A DNA stretch of 9,799 nt. Source: Bacillota bacterium. Its GTDB lineage: Bacteria; Bacillota; Clostridia; Lachnospirales; WQUN01. The position numbers and the translations under genes are program-made. The notes under the pieces were generated by a model. The model was not told the origin of the DNA. It was given only the letters and a program-made list of their open reading frames with translations, and ran no database searches. Positions 6,673-9,799 of this stretch are shown in pieces; the stretch's first letter is position 1, and each line of letters starts with the position of its first letter. Location: assembly GCA_009782085.1 (NCBI GenBank), contig WQUN01000202.1, forward strand, positions 1 to 9,799. Reading direction: 5' to 3'.

Positions 6673-7044
6673 TTATGCTTCTCCGACGATCTCCCCTATC
6701 AGCCTCATAGTCTCGTCCACGGCCGCGTCCAGCGCCGGGACATACTCCATCACGTCCTGGCCGGCCCTGGCGCAGTCCTCGATGCTTCGGAGCGCGCTCT
6801 CGAGCCCCACAAGCCCGAGGTTGGCCGCGACGCCCCGCATTTTGTGCGCCTCGTAAGCTATTCCGGCGGAGTCCTCCGACCTCACGGCCTCCAAGACCTT
6901 ATCGGCCATCTCCTTGCCCTCAAAATTCGCCAACAGCCTGATGAGGAGCTTTTTGTTGCCCATTACCCTTTTGAGTGCTTCGTCCGTGTCTATAAACCCC
7001 GTCAAACCGGCGCGGCCGCCGATGATTTCAGGATAGGCGCTCAC
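6673..7044 (-). CDS. Stand-alone Hpt (histidine phosphotransfer) domain protein
   Basis: A predicted phosphorelay intermediate: a four-helix Hpt domain that takes phosphate from one receiver domain and passes it to another. The motif AHKMRGVAANLG (residues 66-77) contains His67, the expected phosphorylated residue, followed by the usual K-x-(K/R)-G pattern. The preceding GFIDTDEALKRVMGNKKLLIRLLANF is the typical first half of the fold. No kinase, receiver or output domain is fused, and none is encoded nearby, so its partners are unknown. I prefer the GTG at 7044: AGGGGGGGGA lies just upstream, and the GTG overlaps the TGA of a small upstream ORF. The in-frame ATG at 7068 would add eight Gly/Ser-rich residues; the bases before it belong to a hairpin arm and carry no ribosome site. 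Confidence 0.85.
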   Translation of the reverse strand: MSAYPEIIGGRAGLTGFIDTDEALKRVMGNKKLLIRLLANFEGKEMADKVLEAVRSEDSAGIAYEAHKMRGVAANLGLVGLESALRSIEDCARAGQDVMEYVPALDAAVDETMRLIGEIVGEA

Positions 7045-7187
7045 CGATGATCCCCCCCCTGGAGACATATACCGGATGCAGAAAACATTTGCCGACGACG
7101 AGCCGATTCGCCGAACGTTTCAGCGGCGAATCGGCGACAGAGGAGGCTAATGTTTTCTGCATCCGGTATAATAATATTTTTCGACAT
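7041..7187 (-). CDS. Possible small ORF (48 aa) coupled to hpt
   Basis: A 48-codon reading frame begins with ATG at 7187, preceded by AAGGGA at seven-base spacing, and ends with TGA overlapping the hpt GTG (GTGA). Its translation (MSKNIIIPDAENISLLC..., ending QGGDHR) matches no family I recognise. It is basic in the middle (RRFAAE, SARRRQ) and has no membrane segment. Much of it is read through a large inverted repeat, which argues that it may be incidental. It could be a leader peptide that couples ribosomes to hpt or, if the adjacent run of eight Gs were nine, the N-terminus of a longer Hpt protein. Coding status is uncertain. Confidence 0.3.
   Translation of the reverse strand: MSKNIIIPDAENISLLCRRFAAETFGESARRRQMFSASGICLQGGDHR
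7068..7170. repeat. 103-bp element with 22-bp perfect terminal inverted repeats (MITE-like)
   Basis: The arms at 7068-7089 and 7149-7170 are exact reverse complements over 22 bases (outer end TATACCGGATGC). Inside, GCCGATTCGCCG (7102-7113) and CGGCGAATCGGC (7124-7135) form a second perfect 12-bp stem with a 10-nt loop. The outer two bases of each end can be read as a duplicated TA, the target of Tc1/mariner- and IS630-type elements, which makes a non-autonomous transposon possible. The whole would fold into a very stable hairpin in RNA immediately upstream of hpt. Other readings are an operator or attenuator, or a short invertible segment. No transposase or recombinase is visible nearby. Confidence 0.7.
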
Positions 7188-7231
7188 TATTATGTCCCTT
7201 GGCGGGATAAAAAACATTAGTGGACTTTTTC

Positions 7232-7259
7232 CGTATAATTTCCATAATTTTCTAGTCAA
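7232..7259 (-). promoter_or_regulatory. Possible promoter of the small ORF/hpt unit
   Basis: Reading leftward: TTGACT (7259-7254, 5 of 6), a 16-nt spacer, TATACG (7237-7232, 4 of 6). It overlaps the stop codon of the upstream glycosidase gene and would start transcription before the small ORF and the inverted-repeat element. The match is moderate. Confidence 0.4.
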
Positions 7260-8535
7260 GTTTATCCATTATCAGCACCCAATCGTTCCCCTTGCCGCAT
7301 GTCGGCGGGACCATCTTTCCGACGACGCCTCCCGGCGCGATCATCGTGACCTGGGAGAGTCCGTTCCTCGGGTTATACCAGGACAGCTTCACCGTGCGCG
7401 CGCCGAGCTCGCCGAGGCGCACGTTTATGGGCGCGCCCAAAGGGCTGTATACGTAGGCGTAGCCGTCTCCCCTCGCGCAGGCCACGTGCGCCGTGACTCC
7501 GCCGTCGTCCTCCGCCAGCTCCGGCGCGGGGCGCAGCGAGAAATACCCGCGGCTGAGGCGCAGCTCCTTGGCGTAGCGCATCGTCCGCGCGCCCTCGTGG
7601 GTCAGCGCGTCCTTCCAGCGGAACGGGTAGTAGTCGGTCATCTCGCGGTTAAAGCTCCATATGCAGTGGTTTCCGTATGTATGCCCGCACGCGCCCTCGA
7701 AAACGTCCCAATAGAGGTTCATACGGGCGTCGGCCGCGTCCCAGAGGAAATTGTAGGAAAAGTTGAAGCAGGCCGGGTGGTCCTCATACCTCGGCTCGCC
7801 GTTCAGGAACGGCCTGGGGTCCGTTTCGTAAGTCTCGCGCAGCATTTTCCAGCTCTCGTATCCCCTGCCCACCCCGTGGCCCGACTGTATCATGTGGAAG
7901 TCCATGTAGTCTTTCCCGGCCAGGAATTCGGCGGAGGAGCGTTCCCCCATGGGATGGAACGTCATCAGGTGACGCTTCGCCTCCCCTTCGCGAAGGCCGC
8001 GCGCCATCCCGTCGATCACCGCCGCCTGCGCGTCGGTTTCGACCGGCCTGTCGCCTCCCAGAATCCATATGATGTTGTCGTAGCCGCCGAAGCGCCTCGC
8101 GAACCAGACGCCGTAGGCTTTCGCGTTTTCCGGCGTGAATATCTCGGGCCCGGCGCCCCATTTCCGGTTCCACTTGTCGCCCCAGGTCGGCAGCAGGCCG
8201 ATAAAGAGGCCGTTTCCCGCGGCTTTCCGGATCGCGTAATCGACGTGGTCCCAATAATTGCCGTCGCCGTCCGTATCGGGATCGAGCGGCGAAAAGCGCC
8301 CGTCTACGGCCTTCAGGGGCAGGCGGCCGCAGGCGTTCGGGACGGTGAGGCCGTCGAACTCGCTGAGGGCCGCCGCCTGGATCACCGTGAAACCCTGCCG
8401 CGCGCGTTCGCCGAGATAAAGGTCGATTTCCTCGCGGCCGAGCCTGTGGAACAGCTCCCACGCCGTGTCCGCGAGATAGAAGAACGGGCTGCCGTCCTCG
8501 CGGCAGAGGTAGTTCCCGTGGGTTTTGAGAAGCAT
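7252..8535 (-). CDS. GH140/apiosidase-like glycoside hydrolase (DUF4038 plus collagen-binding-like domain)
   Basis: A 427-residue predicted glycosidase. Residues about 8-330 form the DUF4038 (apiosidase-like, GH140) TIM barrel. Seen are FFYLADTAWELFHRLGREE near the N-terminus, the acid/base candidate Asp162 in IWILGGDRP and the nucleophile candidate Glu247 in FLNGEPRYE. The C-terminal part (about 345-427; GYAYVYSPLGAPINV, SWYNPRNG) matches the small beta domain (PF12904) that usually follows DUF4038. Characterised GH140 enzymes release apiose from rhamnogalacturonan II (family knowledge); the substrate here is not proven. There is no signal peptide, so it is probably cytoplasmic and acts on imported oligosaccharides. 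The ATG at 8535 has GGAGG at 7-nt spacing. No transporter or partner glycosidase lies beside it, so it looks like a single-gene unit with its own promoter. Confidence 0.87.
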   Translation of the reverse strand: MLLKTHGNYLCREDGSPFFYLADTAWELFHRLGREEIDLYLGERARQGFTVIQAAALSEFDGLTVPNACGRLPLKAVDGRFSPLDPDTDGDGNYWDHVDYAIRKAAGNGLFIGLLPTWGDKWNRKWGAGPEIFTPENAKAYGVWFARRFGGYDNIIWILGGDRPVETDAQAAVIDGMARGLREGEAKRHLMTFHPMGERSSAEFLAGKDYMDFHMIQSGHGVGRGYESWKMLRETYETDPRPFLNGEPRYEDHPACFNFSYNFLWDAADARMNLYWDVFEGACGHTYGNHCIWSFNREMTDYYPFRWKDALTHEGARTMRYAKELRLSRGYFSLRPAPELAEDDGGVTAHVACARGDGYAYVYSPLGAPINVRLGELGARTVKLSWYNPRNGLSQVTMIAPGGVVGKMVPPTCGKGNDWVLIMDKLD

Positions 8536-8570
8536 GGCTTCGCCTCCGATCTGAAAACTGAACTGAAACG

Positions 8571-8599
8571 ACTATACACTATCTTCCCGAAGTTTACAA
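8571..8599 (-). promoter_or_regulatory. Predicted promoter of the GH140-like gene
   Basis: Reading leftward: TTGTAA (8599-8594, 4 of 6), a 17-nt spacer, TATAGT (8576-8571, 5 of 6). It places the start about 30 nt before the ATG. It abuts the 5' end of the truncated regulator remnant on the other strand. Confidence 0.55.
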
Positions 8600-8603
8600 G
8601 TGA

Positions 8604-8780
8604 GCGCGTCAGGTCAGTCTAAATTCCGTGAATTTACCTATTACAGCGGCAATGTCAGTCGGCAGTAAGACGGTCAGCCGCTTAAAGGCGGGCATGTCCG
8701 TCTCCACAAACACGCTGGATACGATATGTAAAATCCTGGATTGCGATTTGAGCGATATAATCGAATACATAAAGGAATGA
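8604..8780 (+). pseudogene. XRE-family (Cro/C1-type HTH) regulator, 5'-truncated remnant
   Basis: Downstream of a stop at 8601-8603, this frame reads ...NLPITAAMSVGSKTVSRLKAGMSVSTNTLDTICKILDCDLSDIIEYIKE and ends with TGA at 8778-8780. It matches the C-terminal two thirds of the small (about 70-residue) HTH_26-type XRE proteins. SVGSKTVSRLKAG is the recognition-helix region, and the tail LDTICKILDCDLSDIIEY is highly typical. The first two helices are missing: the upstream bases do not encode them in any frame I tried, and they carry the promoter of the divergent glycosidase gene instead. Possible starts at GTG 8628 or ATG 8652 would give 50 or 42 residues with an incomplete fold and no clear ribosome site. 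It is probably a relic; a tiny functional DNA-binding protein cannot be excluded. Confidence 0.65.
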
Positions 8781-8812
8781 AAAAGGCGTTTTCGTCAAAG
8801 AAAACGCCTTTT
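8781..8812. terminator. Bidirectional intrinsic terminator
   Basis: AAAAGGCGTTTTC, a six-base loop, then GAAAACGCCTTTT form a perfect 13-bp stem with A-runs and T-runs on the two sides. It starts directly after the stop of the XRE remnant on the plus strand and lies 41 nt past the stop of the nitrilase-family gene on the minus strand, so it can serve both. Confidence 0.88.
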
Positions 8813-8853
8813 GGTTTCTTAAAAGGGATACGTTCGGCTTTGCAGGGGCGTTT

Positions 8854-9638
8854 TCAGCTTACGGAAATATCCGCGGTGATCATGCCAACAGTCATGAGCG
8901 GCACCTGCGCGACGACCTCGGCTTTCGGATTCATCGCCAGCGTGGGGCCATAAGCAACGCGCTCCGCGCCGCATTGGTCGGCGGGCGAATTCCGGTAACA
9001 TCGGATGAAACAAACCATAGGCCGGTTTCTTTGACCCGCTCCATGCGGATTTCGTTATGTTTATACTTCCATTTTTCGGCGTTTTCGCGGCGGATCATGT
9101 TCTGCGCCGGTAATAGCAGCAGCTTTGCGTTTTGGTCGGCCACGGCCTTCGCGGCGTCGGCAAATTGCGCGTCGTAGCAGATATTTATGCCATACTTAAG
9201 GCCCTTGATCTCGAACACGGGATAATCTATACCTGACGCAAAAAACACTTCGTTAGGGTTTATAAGATGTGTTTTTCGATAAACTCCAATAATTTCGCCC
9301 TTTTTCACCACAACAGCGGAGTTGTATAACTTTCCCGATTTTTTCTCTCCCGCGCCGAAAACGAGCGTGGGTTCAACATGCTCCAATTGTTTAAGTATTG
9401 CCGCGAATTGCTTTGATTCAAAATCATACGCGTAGTTCGACATATATGTTTCGCTCAAAATATAACCAGTTAAAAAACATTCGGGAAACAGCAGCAGATC
9501 GGCTTTTTTATCCTCGGCCTCCTTTGCGAACCGCAGCATGACAGCCAGCGCTTTTGCAGGATCGCCGATGATTTCGGGCGTTTGGCAGGCGCCGACTCTG
9601 ACTGTGTTCCGCTTGCGAATTTGCCGCATTTTTTTCAC
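8854..9638 (-). pseudogene. Nitrilase-superfamily carbon-nitrogen hydrolase, frameshifted near the 3' end
   Basis: A predicted amidohydrolase that cleaves a C-N amide or nitrile bond; the substrate is unknown. The Glu-Lys-Cys triad is present: Glu53 in FPECFLTGY, Lys122 in YRKTHL and Cys154 in INICYDAQF. The first frame runs to ETGLWFVSSDVTG and then drifts into unrelated residues, stopping at 8931. The expected C-terminus continues in the neighbouring frame: ERVAYGPTLAMNPKAEVVAQVPLMTVGMITADISVS, stopping at 8854. The net change equals loss of one base (or gain of two) between about 8990 and 8960. Restored length would be about 261 residues, normal for the family. Start is GTG 9638 or, as likely, ATG 9629. 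The 5' two thirds are clearly less G+C-rich than the neighbouring genes, suggesting transfer. A sequencing error is the main alternative to a true mutation. Confidence 0.75.
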
Positions 9639-9754
9639 CCGCCTATTTGTCCGCTATACCGCTTAACCACATAAATCTACAACGGAAATGTCGAAACAAG
9701 ATAGTGTTAGTCGGAAATATGGTTGAATTGCCAAACAGTCAAAACATACAGTAG

Positions 9755-9774
9755 GGCGGGGGCTTGCCCCCGCC
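9755..9774. repeat. G+C-rich dispersed palindromic repeat
   Basis: GGCGGGGGC and GCCCCCGCC are perfect 9-base complementary arms around TT, preceded by CAGTAG. This GTAGGGCGGGGGCTTGCCCC-type sequence is a common dispersed intergenic palindrome in many bacteria (recognised by recall). A second small dyad, GCCGC and GCGGC, follows at 9782-9796, and the element may continue past the window edge. The rest of 9639-9754 is A+T-rich with no gene or convincing promoter that I can see. Confidence 0.6.
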
Positions 9775-9799
9775 GGGAACTGCCGCATGGCGCGGCGGG

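Noticed and set aside
7168..7173. TATAAT on the plus strand at the right arm of the inverted repeat as a -10 box
   Set aside because: No good -35 at 16-18 bases upstream and no plus-strand gene downstream.
7150..8622. 490-codon open frame on the plus strand opposite the GH140-like gene
   Set aside because: It is rich in Arg, Val, Ala and Pro with no recognisable domain, and is fully explained as the antisense shadow of a G+C-rich gene with clear family motifs.
8931..9000. Programmed -1 frameshifting in the nitrilase-family gene
   Set aside because: No X-XXY-YYZ slippery heptamer or convincing downstream pseudoknot is visible, and the family does not use recoding; mutation or sequencing error is simpler.
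1..9799. CRISPR arrays, tRNA or rRNA genes, defence-system genes
   Set aside because: No regularly spaced direct repeats, no tRNA cloverleaf or rRNA sequence, and no nuclease, methylase or toxin-antitoxin pair was seen.

Overview
The window looks like a chromosomal segment from a G+C-rich, anaerobic, Firmicutes-type bacterium (a Clostridia- or Negativicutes-like lineage, possibly host-associated). The support is the gene order regulator-fabH-acpP-fabK-fabD, the use of the FMN-dependent enoyl reductase FabK, hydrogenase-maturation genes, and a predicted plant-cell-wall glycosidase. The taxonomic call is inference; no rRNA or other marker is present.

Left part (1-3707, all on the minus strand): a type II fatty-acid synthesis operon. 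It is transcribed leftward from a very strong promoter (TTGACA, 17-nt spacer, TATATT) at 3679-3707. The order is a MarR-family FabT-like regulator, fabH (initiation), acpP (acyl carrier), fabK (enoyl reduction) and fabD (malonyl loading, cut by the window edge). Start and stop codons overlap at regulator/fabH (GTGA) and acpP/fabK (ATGA), which indicates tight translational coupling. A perfect 11+3+11 palindrome with a TTTGA/TCAAA core covers the -10 box, so the regulator probably represses its own operon in the way described for FabT.

Middle (3740-6661): a hotdog-fold acyl-CoA thioesterase on the minus strand is divergent from a compact hypC-hypD-hypE operon on the plus strand. HypC, HypD and HypE build and deliver the Fe(CN)2CO group of [NiFe]-hydrogenases, so the genome should encode a [NiFe]-hydrogenase. 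No hydrogenase subunit, hypA, hypB or hypF is visible here.

Right part (6673-9799): a more accessory-looking region. It holds a stand-alone histidine phosphotransfer (Hpt) protein and, just upstream of it, a 103-bp element bounded by 22-bp perfect inverted repeats. A possible 48-codon small ORF overlaps the hpt start, with a run of eight Gs next to the junction. Further right are an intracellular GH140/apiosidase-like (DUF4038) glycosidase, a 5'-truncated XRE regulator remnant with an intact terminator, and a nitrilase-family amidohydrolase. The nitrilase gene is less G+C-rich than its neighbours and is broken by a frameshift near its 3' end. The window closes with a G+C-rich palindromic repeat of the dispersed type. 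No complete new multi-gene system is evident; the most unusual structure is the inverted-repeat element plus G-tract at the hpt 5' end.
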